From Streptomyces sp. NBC_00353 (GTDB lineage Bacteria > Actinomycetota > Actinomycetes > Streptomycetales > Streptomycetaceae): 64,000 nt of DNA. Position numbers and translations under genes: made by a program. Of the stretch, positions 24,471 through 31,996 are shown piece after piece. The stretch spans positions 1,054,001 to 1,118,000 of the forward strand of contig NZ_CP107985.1 of the NCBI RefSeq assembly GCF_036108815.1, in the 5' to 3' direction. Every line of letters begins with the position of its first letter. Position 1 is the stretch's first letter. Below the pieces are notes generated by a model. It saw nothing but the letters and a program-made list of their open reading frames with translations. It did not search any database and was not told the origin of the DNA.

Positions 24471-25808
24471 ATGGAACGTAATCAACCGCAACCTTCGAAC
24501 ATCGCTGGCCTGCATGACTTCCTGGACCACCAGCTCGACCAGATCTCAGCACAGCTCCAGGGGCTGGCCCGGACCAGGGACCGGTTGCAGGCGCTGCTGG
24601 ACGCGGTCATGGCAGTCAGTCGGGAGTTGGAGCTGCCAGTGGTGCTGGAGCGGATCGTCAAGGCTGCCATGGACCTGGTCCAGGCCCGCTATGGTGCGCT
24701 GGGCGTCCTGGATGAGCAGGGCACCGGCCTGGCGCACTTCATCCCCGTGGGACTGAGCCCGCAGGAACGGGCCGACCTGGGCGATGTCGAGTTTCCGCGC
24801 GGGCGGGGTCTGCTCGGGACCCTGATCCGCCGTCCCGAACCGCTCCGGGTCCACGAGATTTCCTCCCATCCGCATTCCGCAGGGTTCCCGCCCGGTCACC
24901 CGCCGATGCGCAGCTTTCTCGGGGTAGCGATCAGCGTCCGGGGCGAGGTCTACGGGGACCTTTACTTGGCCGACCGGCGTGACGGCGAGCCCTTCGACGC
25001 GTACGACGAGGACATCGTCGTTGCACTTGCCGGGGCCGCCGGAGTGGCCATCGAAAACGCGCGCCTGTTCGAGCACGCCCGGGCAGGCAGTGAGCTGTTC
25101 CAGCGTCTGCTGCTGCCGACGCTGTCCGACCTGCGGCCGTATGAGGGCGCCGCCGTATACCGGCCGGCGACAACCCCGGCACGGGTCGGCGGTGACTGGT
25201 ACGACGCCTTTCTGCTCCCGGACCGGGCATGCGCAGCCGTCATCGGCGATGTCTGCGGACATGACCTGAAAGCTGCGGCAGCCATGGCCCAGACCCGGAA
25301 CATGCTGCGCGCCCTTGTCTACGACCGCCGTACCCCGCCCAGCGCAGTCCTCACGCAGCTCGACCGCACTCTGCACGCCATCACCGACAACCCCCTCACC
25401 ACCGCCTGCCTGGCCCGCATCGAACCCGAAGGCTCCGCCTGGACCCTGCGCTGGAGCAACGCAGGCCATCTCCCGCCCCTGGTCATCACCCCCGGTCAGC
25501 GGCCGAAGTACTTGCATGCCGATCCCGGGGTCCCCCTCGGAGTGGACGCCGACCAACCCCGCTCCGACCACACCCACCCACTCTCCGCCGGCTCCACCGT
25601 GGTCTTCTTCACCGACGGACTGATCGAGCACCCCCAGCACCCCATCGACACCAGCCTCGACGCCCTCGCCCAAACCGCGGCCACCCACAGCGACCTGTCC
25701 CTGAACGACCTCTGCCAGGCCCTTGTCGACCACCATCCCAGCGACGGCCACGACGACATGGCCATCCTCGCCCTCCGCACACCGTTCCTGACCAGTGTGC
25801 GTAAGTGA
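24471..25808 (+). CDS. GAF-domain PP2C/SpoIIE-type serine phosphatase
   Basis: A 445-aa signalling protein. After a short coiled-coil-like N terminus (LDHQLDQISAQLQGLARTRDRLQALLDAVMAVS) comes a GAF domain at about 50-205 (ERIVKAAMDLVQARYGALGVLDEQ, FPRGRGLLGTLIRRPEPLRVHEI, LGVAISVRGEVYGDLYLADR). The PP2C/SpoIIE domain lies at about 225-440 with metal-binding motifs VGGDWYDAF, IGDVCGHD, FFTDGLIE and HDDMAIL. Such RsbU-like phosphatases dephosphorylate anti-anti-sigma factors in response to a GAF-sensed signal. The ATG at 24471 follows GGGAG. An RsbW-like kinase is encoded at 57587-58132, but no anti-anti-sigma gene is nearby. Confidence 0.93.
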   Translation: MERNQPQPSNIAGLHDFLDHQLDQISAQLQGLARTRDRLQALLDAVMAVSRELELPVVLERIVKAAMDLVQARYGALGVLDEQGTGLAHFIPVGLSPQERADLGDVEFPRGRGLLGTLIRRPEPLRVHEISSHPHSAGFPPGHPPMRSFLGVAISVRGEVYGDLYLADRRDGEPFDAYDEDIVVALAGAAGVAIENARLFEHARAGSELFQRLLLPTLSDLRPYEGAAVYRPATTPARVGGDWYDAFLLPDRACAAVIGDVCGHDLKAAAAMAQTRNMLRALVYDRRTPPSAVLTQLDRTLHAITDNPLTTACLARIEPEGSAWTLRWSNAGHLPPLVITPGQRPKYLHADPGVPLGVDADQPRSDHTHPLSAGSTVVFFTDGLIEHPQHPIDTSLDALAQTAATHSDLSLNDLCQALVDHHPSDGHDDMAILALRTPFLTSVRK

Positions 25809-26326
25809 GTCTTGGACCCACTGCTGCGTACGGGGCGCATTAGCCACTGCCGCGTCTCCCTTGGCAGTTTGAGGCCCATGCGCGTTTCGGCTTCACTGAT
25901 GGCCGTTGAATTCCCCCGGGCCGCCGAGGGCGGCGAAACGCCAGAAGCGTGCTGCCCAAGTCACGCGGTCACCCGACTCCACGCCTGTCGCACGTCTGCT
26001 GCCTCGCGCATCGGCACTCCGCTCATGTTCCATCCTCAAGTCGGTCGAGCGCGAATGAACATGGAGTACGCCCGCCCGGGTTGTCGGCCCCCGGGAACCG
26101 GCGGATACCTCGCCGCATCCGCTAGGGCACTTCGGCCGCATTTGTGCCCTATCATCCGGGTAGAGTCGGTGGTGGCGGATCCCAGAGTCCGGAGCACCAG
26201 CGGATACCGTCCGCCGGCAGCCGGACGTCCGTGGTCGTGCCGAGGGGCACGAGCGGCATACGGGCCCATACGGTGCCCGGCCGCGGCGACCGCGGTCGGC
26301 GCCCCCTTCAGCGCAGGAGGACGGCC
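25809..26326. other. intergenic stretch before the ICL/PEPM gene
   Basis: No gene is supported. Frames on both strands here lack family motifs. Confidence 0.4.
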
Positions 26327-27205
26327 ATGGTCAGGCACACGACCCGCCTGCGGCAACTGCTCAACGACCCGAGAATCCTGGTGGCTCCGGGGGCCTATGA
26401 CGGAACCGGGGCCCGGCTGGTGGAGCGGCTCGGCTTTCAGGCGTTCTACCTCAGCGGATTCGAGACGGCTGCCAGCATCCTGGGGCAGCCCGACGTGGGT
26501 TATCTGTCGCACACACAGATGGTGGAACGAGTCACGGCCATGGCCGATGTGGTCGACCTGCCGCTGATCGCCGATGCCGACACCGGCTTCGGCAACCCGC
26601 TCAACGTCCGCCGCGCGGTCATCGCCTACGAACGCGCCGGCGCCGCAGCGATGCACATCGAAGACCAGACCTTCCCGAAGCGCTGCGGGCACATGCTGGG
26701 TCGCGAGGTCGTCCCCGTCCACGAGATGGTTCAGAAGATCAAGGCAGCGGTCGACGCGCGGCAGGACCCCGACTTCGTCATCATTGCCCGCACCGACGCG
26801 CGGACGGCACACGGGCTCGACGAGGCGATCGACCGGGGCGCCGCGTACCACGAGGCCGGCGCCGACATGCTGTTCATCGAATCCCCCGAGAGCGAGGAGG
26901 AGATGCGGCGGATCTGCGAGGCGTTCCGCGGCGCCGTCCCCCTTCTCAGCAACCAGGTCGAAGGCGGCCGGACGCCGACTCCCGGTGTCGGCGTCCTCCA
27001 GGACATGGGATACGCCCTCGCGCTTTTCCCAGTGGGGACGGCATTCGCGGCCGCCAAGGGAATGCGGGACTACCTCAAGGTTCTCGCGACGGCAGGCGAC
27101 ACGCGGGGCGCACTCGGGAACCTGATCCAGTTCGAGGAGTTCACCGCGCTGATCGGTCTTGGCGAGCACACCGAACTCGAGCGGCGCTACCAGACCGAAC
27201 AGTAG
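26327..27205 (+). CDS. isocitrate lyase / PEP mutase superfamily enzyme (2-methylisocitrate lyase-like)
   Basis: A 292-aa TIM-barrel protein of the ICL/PEPM superfamily. Substrate- and metal-binding residues are in LIADADTGFGN (Asp83, Asp85) and HIEDQTFPKRCGH (Glu112, Asp113; the KRCGH loop at 118-122 carries the catalytic Cys of lyases, normally KKCGH). The C-terminal LFPVGTAFAAAKGMRDYL is also conserved. It probably cleaves or forms a C-C bond in a 2-methylisocitrate- or oxaloacetate-like substrate. The ATG at 26327 follows GCAGGAGG. No methylcitrate-cycle genes are adjacent, so the substrate is open. Confidence 0.9.
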   Translation: MVRHTTRLRQLLNDPRILVAPGAYDGTGARLVERLGFQAFYLSGFETAASILGQPDVGYLSHTQMVERVTAMADVVDLPLIADADTGFGNPLNVRRAVIAYERAGAAAMHIEDQTFPKRCGHMLGREVVPVHEMVQKIKAAVDARQDPDFVIIARTDARTAHGLDEAIDRGAAYHEAGADMLFIESPESEEEMRRICEAFRGAVPLLSNQVEGGRTPTPGVGVLQDMGYALALFPVGTAFAAAKGMRDYLKVLATAGDTRGALGNLIQFEEFTALIGLGEHTELERRYQTEQ

Positions 27206-27320
27206 GACCGTGTCCCACATGGTGGTTGGTCATTGAGAAACACATGGGCAGCGTCGGGTCGGGCTGGACCGTTCCGGACGGGCTGTGGGAGATCGCCGCT
27301 CCGACGGTGCGTCACGTGAC
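27206..27320 (+). pseudogene. N-terminal relic of an IS5-family transposase
   Basis: From the ATG at 27244 the plus strand reads MGSVGSGWTVPDGLWEIAAP. This is very close to the start of IS5-group transposases of Streptomyces (VPDGLWEIAxPLIPP, the DUF4096 domain). Similarity ends after about 20 residues at 27303, so only the tip remains. Confidence 0.6.
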
Positions 27321-27447
27321 AATCGGTGACCGACCACAGAAGTTGAGCCGGAGCCCGTTCTCATGGACGTGACCACAGGCGGAAGGCCAGGGGCGAGCCG
27401 TACTGCCCGGATCGCTGCACTGCACCGAACACGTCCTCACACCGACC

Positions 27448-27690
27448 ATGCACGACGGGCCCGAGGGCGTCCCTCTATCCGGAACCCGTCTACCGGTGGC
27501 TTTGTTTGTGAGTAACGAGAGCGCCTGTTGCTCAGCGCCGAGAGTGGTAGCGCTCTGTACGACGAGGGGCATGGGTGCTGTCCAAGTCCAAGAGCTGGAG
27601 GGGTTCTTCCACCTCGACGACGTGGACCGGCTTCCACGACTGGCGCTGCTCCGGCAACGCGGGCCCCGGATATGGACTCTGGGGCACGGT
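27448..27690 (+). pseudogene. possible N-terminal relic of a Tn3-family transposase (DUF4158)
   Basis: The plus-strand frame contains ELEGFFHLDDVDR at about 27590-27630. Tn3-type transposases have ELERFFFLDDADR near their N terminus, followed by a basic HNRLGFALQLGTVR block. In a neighbouring frame NAGPGYGLWGTVRL could be the shifted continuation. The match is short, so the call is tentative. The rest of 27321-27737 holds no recognised gene. Confidence 0.35.
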
Positions 27691-27737
27691 CCGACTATGC
27701 GACGATCACGGCAGGAACCGAGAGATCTGGGGGGTAC

Positions 27738-28631
27738 ATGGGCAAGATGCACGCGGACGAAGCGGACACCGACGCCGACCTGGTCCGGCGGCTGCTGCGC
27801 GCTCAGTTCCCCCAGTGGGCGGACCTGCCGATCACCCGGCTCGCATCCGGAGGCACGGTAAACGCGATCTACCGGCTCGGCGAGGACCTGACCGTCCGGC
27901 TGCCGCTGCGCCCCGGCGGCGCCGAGGCCATCGCGATGGAGGCACGGCTCCTCCCCCGGCTGGCGCCGCTGCTGCCGCTGCCGATCCCGGACGTGGTGGC
28001 GACCGGTGCCCCGGGCGAGGGTTACCCCCTGGTCTGGGCGGTGCACCGGTGGATCGAAGGCCGCAACCCGGTCGAGGGGGATCTCGCAGAGCCCGAGCGC
28101 GCGGCCCGTGACCTAGCGGAGTTCGCGGTCGCCATCCGCAAGATCGATCTCCCCGGCGGTCCGGCCGCGCACCGGGGCGAGCCGCTGATCGCCGAAGATC
28201 AGGCGATGCGGGCGGCGATCGAGTCGCTGCGCCGCACCGAGGAGCCCTTCGACGCCAACGAGATCACCGCGGCCTGGGAGGAGGCGCTCGCTGCACCGCT
28301 GTGGACGGGCCCGGCCTGCTGGACGCACTCCGACCTCATGCCGAGCAATTTGCTGCTTGCCGGCGACCACGTATCGGCGATCATCGACTTCGGCACCGTG
28401 GGAATGGGCGAACCGGCCACCGACCTCATCCCGGCCTGGAACCTGCTGCCCGCCTCGGCGCGGCAGGTGTACCGCGAGGCGGTGGATGTGGACGACGCGA
28501 CCTGGGCCCGCAGCCGGGGGTGGGCGCTGTCCATGGCGGTCATCCAGCTTCCGTACTACCGGGCGACCAATCCGATCATTTCAGCCAACGCCCGGCACGT
28601 CATCCGAGAGATTCTCGGGAGCTCCGCATAG
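27738..28631 (+). CDS. aminoglycoside phosphotransferase-fold kinase (APH/choline kinase family)
   Basis: A 297-aa APH-fold kinase. The N-lobe has ITRLASGGTVNAIYRLGEDLTVRLPLRPGG with the ATP-binding residues. The catalytic loop is CWTHSDLMPSNLLL (Asp in HSD), and the metal-binding motif is AIIDFGTVGMGEPATDLIPAW. It belongs to a large actinobacterial group annotated as aminoglycoside phosphotransferases but mostly untested. The ATG at 27738 is preceded by GGGGGG. It differs from the APH(6)-type gene at 1174 by having DFG rather than DPKG. Confidence 0.88.
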   Translation: MGKMHADEADTDADLVRRLLRAQFPQWADLPITRLASGGTVNAIYRLGEDLTVRLPLRPGGAEAIAMEARLLPRLAPLLPLPIPDVVATGAPGEGYPLVWAVHRWIEGRNPVEGDLAEPERAARDLAEFAVAIRKIDLPGGPAAHRGEPLIAEDQAMRAAIESLRRTEEPFDANEITAAWEEALAAPLWTGPACWTHSDLMPSNLLLAGDHVSAIIDFGTVGMGEPATDLIPAWNLLPASARQVYREAVDVDDATWARSRGWALSMAVIQLPYYRATNPIISANARHVIREILGSSA

Positions 28632-29140
28632 GGGAGGTCAGGGACGACGCAATCCGGCACCTGCCGGGTTCCACCGCTGTGCAGGCCCATCCTCTACCGC
28701 CAACGGCAGTTCCCTCGTTTCCCATGGCCGGGGGCAGGGTCGAGGTCGATCCGGGCAGCGCCTGCGCGCGGGTCGACCGGATGCCGCGCGGCGAGCCTCG
28801 GCGCAGCTCCCCGAAGTAGGCGTCGGCGTCGGCCGGCTCCACGTCCCAGAGTGGTCGACCGAATCAGGCCCCCACCTGACCGATCAAGATGGCCACCGTC
28901 CCTTCGGATTGCGCCGTCCGCCAGACCAGCCGAGGTCCGCGCGAGGACGAACCCGGCCAGCACATCGGTCTCGAACTGCTGCGGCGCCTGCGCCGAGACC
29001 GGATCACGGAACACGTGCAGGGCGGGTACGACAGCCGACGCCAATCCGAGCTCCTCACCTTCATCCCGTCCACTCATCGGTCGGATGGAGTGCGAACGCC
29101 TCAAAGATCACGAAGCTTTCAGTTACCTGGTCACGGTGGG
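28632..29140 (-). pseudogene. decayed tyrosine recombinase (integrase) N-terminal part
   Basis: The minus strand carries VLAGFVLARTSAGLADGAIRRDGGHLDR (about 28880-28990). In a second frame, about 28740-28842, it has MEPADADAYFGELRRGSPRGIRSTRAQAL. Placed in order these match the N-terminal SAM-like DNA-binding domain of actinobacterial site-specific integrases (FVLARAxAGLADGTIRxDVxHLE, then MEPxDADAYFGxVLRG). A frameshift separates them and the catalytic R-HxxR-Y domain is absent. This is a dead integrase and marks the site of a past integration or exchange. Confidence 0.6.
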
Positions 29141-29149
29141 CGAGCTCGT

Positions 29150-29167
29150 CATCGAAGCGCTTCGATG
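29150..29167. promoter_or_regulatory. LacI-type palindrome upstream of GH43 (site 1)
   Basis: CATCGAAGCGCTTCGATG is a perfect 18-bp palindrome with the GAAGCGCTTC core typical of LacI-family operators. It lies about 420 bp before the GH43 gene. Confidence 0.6.
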
Positions 29168-29292
29168 ATGTCGTGCGAGGCTAGCGACGGGCTACCGCAT
29201 TGACAAGGGATCGGACGAAGAATCCCGATCTTAAGTAGGTCTAATTCATGCGACTCTGATGGTCTGTTGACATCCCGCTGGCCCATATGTCA

Positions 29293-29312
29293 ATTTCGAA
29301 GCGCTTCAACGA
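29293..29312. promoter_or_regulatory. LacI-type palindrome upstream of GH43 (site 2)
   Basis: TTTCGAAGCGCTTCAAC repeats the GAAGCGCTTC core of site 1, about 145 bp further on and about 280 bp before the GH43 start. A pair of such sites suggests looping or cooperative repression by a sugar-responsive LacI protein, which is not encoded in the window. Confidence 0.6.
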
Positions 29313-29585
29313 TCCTGGTCGTGCGGCCCACTTCGGCTCTGCCACGCCTGGTCGCCACCAGCCGTCGCCGACCGCCGCACGCGTAGGGGGTTTCCCGCTG
29401 TGAGTTCCGCCTCCGTGCCTGCCGACCCGGCGACCCACCCACCAGGCGTCCACCAGCCGCACCTGGTGCTCACCGGCGAACTCCGGCTCGCTGCCTTCAG
29501 CTTCACGGCCTGACGGCCATCGGCCGCACTGCAGGACCCCGCGCGGGAAGTTCCCCGCGGCCCGACCACACACCTCAGGACGGAC
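29313..29585. other. leader region of the GH43 gene
   Basis: Lies between the second LacI-like site and the GH43 ATG. A short frame from a GTG at about 29403 to a TGA near 29513 (starting SSASVPADPATHPPG) could be chance. No other feature is recognised. Confidence 0.35.
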
Positions 29586-31124
29586 ATGGCGTTCTTCGAC
29601 AATCCCGTGATACCCGGCTTCAGTCCGGACCCCAGCGTGTGCCGGGCCGGCGATGACTACTACGTGGCGACGTCCAGCTTCGAGTACGTACCCGGGGTAC
29701 CGCTGTGGCACAGCCGTGACCTGGTGCACTGGCGGCTGATCGGGCACGCGCTGGACCGGCCCTCGCAGCTGGAGCTGCCCGACACGGCCCCGTCCTCGAC
29801 CGGGGTGTACGCACCCACGCTGCGGCACCACGACGGCCGGTTCTGGCTGATCACGACCGTGGTCGCCGGGGCGGGCAACGTCCTGGTGACCGCGGAAGAC
29901 CCCGCGGGGCCGTGGACGGATCCGGTGCCGGTCGACGTACCGGGCATCGACCCCGACCTCGCCTGGGACGACGAGGGAAACTGCTGGTGCGTGTTCTCGT
30001 CGGACGGCATCCGCGGGGTGCGCATCGAGCCGAAGACCGGCGAACTGCTGGGCGAGCCAGTGGCGATGTGGTCGGGAAGCGGGCTGCAGTATCCCGAGGG
30101 CCCGCACCTGTACCGCGTCGGCGACTGGTGGTACCTGCTGCTGTCGGAAGGCGGCACGGAACGCGGACACGCCCTGTCGGTGGCCCGGGCCCGCACACTG
30201 CCGGGGCCCTTCGAACCGCACCCGGCCAATCCCGTGCTGTCCCACCGCAGTACCAACCACCCGGTACAGAACACCGGCCACGGCGATCTGGTGCAGGCGC
30301 ACGACGGCACATGGTGGATGGTGCTGCTGGGCACCCGGCCCCGCGGTGACACACCGATGTACCACGGTCTGGGCAGGGAGACGTTCCTGGTACCGGTGCG
30401 GTGGGAGGACGAATGGCCGCTGCCCGGACCGCTGGAGCTGCGCGCGCCGGCTCCGGCACTGCCGCCGCACCCCTGGCCGCAGGAACCCCACCGGGACGAC
30501 TTCGACTCCACCACGCTCGCACCCTGCTGGGTGTCGCTCAGACGGCACGAACCGACCGCCGTCCGCCTCGACGAGCGGCCGGGCCACCTGGTGCTGCACG
30601 CCCGCGCGGACAGCCTCGACAAGCCCGGCGCGCTGTTCGTGGGGCGGCGCCAGCGCGACCCCGACTGCAGCGCGCGCACGATGGTCGACGTTGGCGAAGG
30701 CGGCCGGGGTGGGCTCGCGGTACGGCTGGACGAAGCACACCACTACCAGGTGGAGACGGGCAACGGCACGGTCCGCGCGGTCGCCAGAATCGGCCCGCTG
30801 CGCCACACCATCGCCGAACAGACGGTGCCGTCCGGCCCCTTGACCCTGCGGATCGACGTCACCACGACGGATGTGCTGCCACCCACCGTCACGTTCCGCG
30901 ACACGAGCCCGGAGGCCGCCGTCCCGCCGGGCCTCCGCGTCGGCGGCCCCGATACTCTCCGTCTGGGGTACGAGACGGCCGGCGGCGACTTCGAGATCCT
31001 CGCCGAACTCGACGGCCGCTACCTCACCACCGAGGTCGCCGGGGGCTTCACCGGCCGCGTCATCGGCATGTACGCCACACACGGCAGTGCGGCCTTCGAC
31101 TGGTTCGAGTTGCGAGCCGCCTGA
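29586..31124 (+). CDS. glycoside hydrolase family 43 (beta-xylosidase / alpha-L-arabinofuranosidase type)
   Basis: A 512-aa GH43 enzyme with the five-bladed beta-propeller at about 1-300 and a C-terminal beta-sandwich (about 325-512, X2/DUF1349-like) as in GH43 subfamily 10-12 xylosidases. The catalytic set is visible: Asp15 (FSPDPS) as base, Asp122 (GIDPDLAWDD) as pKa modulator and Glu171 (QYPEGPHLY) as acid. It cleaves xylo-oligosaccharides or arabinose side chains. No signal peptide is present, so it acts inside the cell on imported oligomers. Two LacI-type palindromes upstream suggest sugar-induced control. It pairs logically with the secreted GH11 xylanase at 46389, 15 kb away. Confidence 0.93.
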   Translation: MAFFDNPVIPGFSPDPSVCRAGDDYYVATSSFEYVPGVPLWHSRDLVHWRLIGHALDRPSQLELPDTAPSSTGVYAPTLRHHDGRFWLITTVVAGAGNVLVTAEDPAGPWTDPVPVDVPGIDPDLAWDDEGNCWCVFSSDGIRGVRIEPKTGELLGEPVAMWSGSGLQYPEGPHLYRVGDWWYLLLSEGGTERGHALSVARARTLPGPFEPHPANPVLSHRSTNHPVQNTGHGDLVQAHDGTWWMVLLGTRPRGDTPMYHGLGRETFLVPVRWEDEWPLPGPLELRAPAPALPPHPWPQEPHRDDFDSTTLAPCWVSLRRHEPTAVRLDERPGHLVLHARADSLDKPGALFVGRRQRDPDCSARTMVDVGEGGRGGLAVRLDEAHHYQVETGNGTVRAVARIGPLRHTIAEQTVPSGPLTLRIDVTTTDVLPPTVTFRDTSPEAAVPPGLRVGGPDTLRLGYETAGGDFEILAELDGRYLTTEVAGGFTGRVIGMYATHGSAAFDWFELRAA

Positions 31125-31549
31125 CGGGCGCTCCCCCACCGCGGCCCGGCCCCCGCCATCTCGGATCGGGTCGCGGTGGGGACCGCCGGACGGTGCCGGG
31201 GTGACCGAGCACGGCCTGGACGACGTGATCGCATTCATCTTGCACGGCTGCGGGCCGGAGTAGAGCCGAGCAGAATGAGCGGGCGGGCCCTCGCGAACAG
31301 CAGGCCGCAATCGGTCTCGCGCACCGCCGCCTGAAAGTCTGGAGGGCACTCCTGCGCGACGGTCCGCTCTTCGAGAGCCGTCCACCAACCCGTGCTTGCA
31401 GCCCTGGCGCGAGCCGACGACGGCCAGTCACAAGGCGTGCTCCACAACTGCGTTGGGGATCAGTGGCGACAGCGATTGGCTCACGCGGCGCGCCCGACTC
31501 GCTATACGATCAACTGTCGACGGTGAAGTGCGATGCCGGGGAGGCGCGG
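31125..31549 (+). pseudogene. intergenic stretch with a possible transposase C-terminal relic
   Basis: At about 31275-31390 the plus strand reads GLAHRRLKVWRALLRDGPLFESRPP. This resembles the last residues of IS110-type transposases (ARRRxxVLxAMLRDGxxFE). No other part of a transposase remains and the match is short. The rest of the stretch, up to the GTG of the EACC1-like gene, shows no gene. Confidence 0.35.
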
Positions 31550-31996
31550 GTGTACGAGCTGGTGCTCCGAGTAGATGCCGGGGCCACGGCGTCCGATGAG
31601 CAGGTGGAGCGCCAAGTGCGCAGTCTGTACCGGGACTTGCGAACGCTTGGCCTGTTCCGCGTGGAGCGCAAGGAGGCTCCTGCACCGGCCGGCGCAATGG
31701 CCTCCGCGGGGTACGAGATCGGCGCCCTCGTCGTCAGCGGCGCCTTCTCAGCGGCGGCGCTAAAGGCCATGAGCAACGTGCTGGTGGCCTACATCCAGCG
31801 CTCGAAGGGCCGTTCCGTGGAGTGGGAGTTCGACGGCAACAAGGGCACGTTCCAGGCGCTGTCCGCGAAGGACCAGAACAAGTTGGTCGATGTCGTGGCC
31901 GCGCGGATCGCCGCAGGGGTCGGCACGGACGGCGGTAGCGGGGAGCCGGGAGGCAGTGATGGCGGGGCGCCGGATCGCGCTGCTGATCGCGACTGA
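31550..31996 (+). CDS. EACC1-like effector-associated constant component
   Basis: A 148-aa protein: a beta-strand-rich N terminus (VYELVLRVDAGATASDEQVERQVRSLYRDLRTLGLFRVER), a central hydrophobic Gly/Ala helix (AMASAGYEIGALVVSGAFSAAALKAMSNVLVAYIQRS) and a C-terminal SVEWEFDGNKGTFQALS strand pair with a helix. This pattern matches effector-associated constant component 1 (EACC1), a small protein found next to caspase-like or other effector genes in actinobacterial conflict systems and thought to link effector to sensor. The GTG at 31550 is set by GGGGAGG. The last 38 bp overlap the start of the caspase-ATPase gene, so translation is coupled and the products probably act together. Confidence 0.75.
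   Translation: MYELVLRVDAGATASDEQVERQVRSLYRDLRTLGLFRVERKEAPAPAGAMASAGYEIGALVVSGAFSAAALKAMSNVLVAYIQRSKGRSVEWEFDGNKGTFQALSAKDQNKLVDVVAARIAAGVGTDGGSGEPGGSDGGAPDRAADRD

Noticed and set aside
27312..28046. 244-aa minus-strand ORF
   Set aside because: Overlaps the APH-fold kinase antisense and shows no motif.
29241..31388. 715-aa minus-strand open frame
   Set aside because: Antisense to the GH43 gene, which has all three catalytic residues; no motif on the minus strand.
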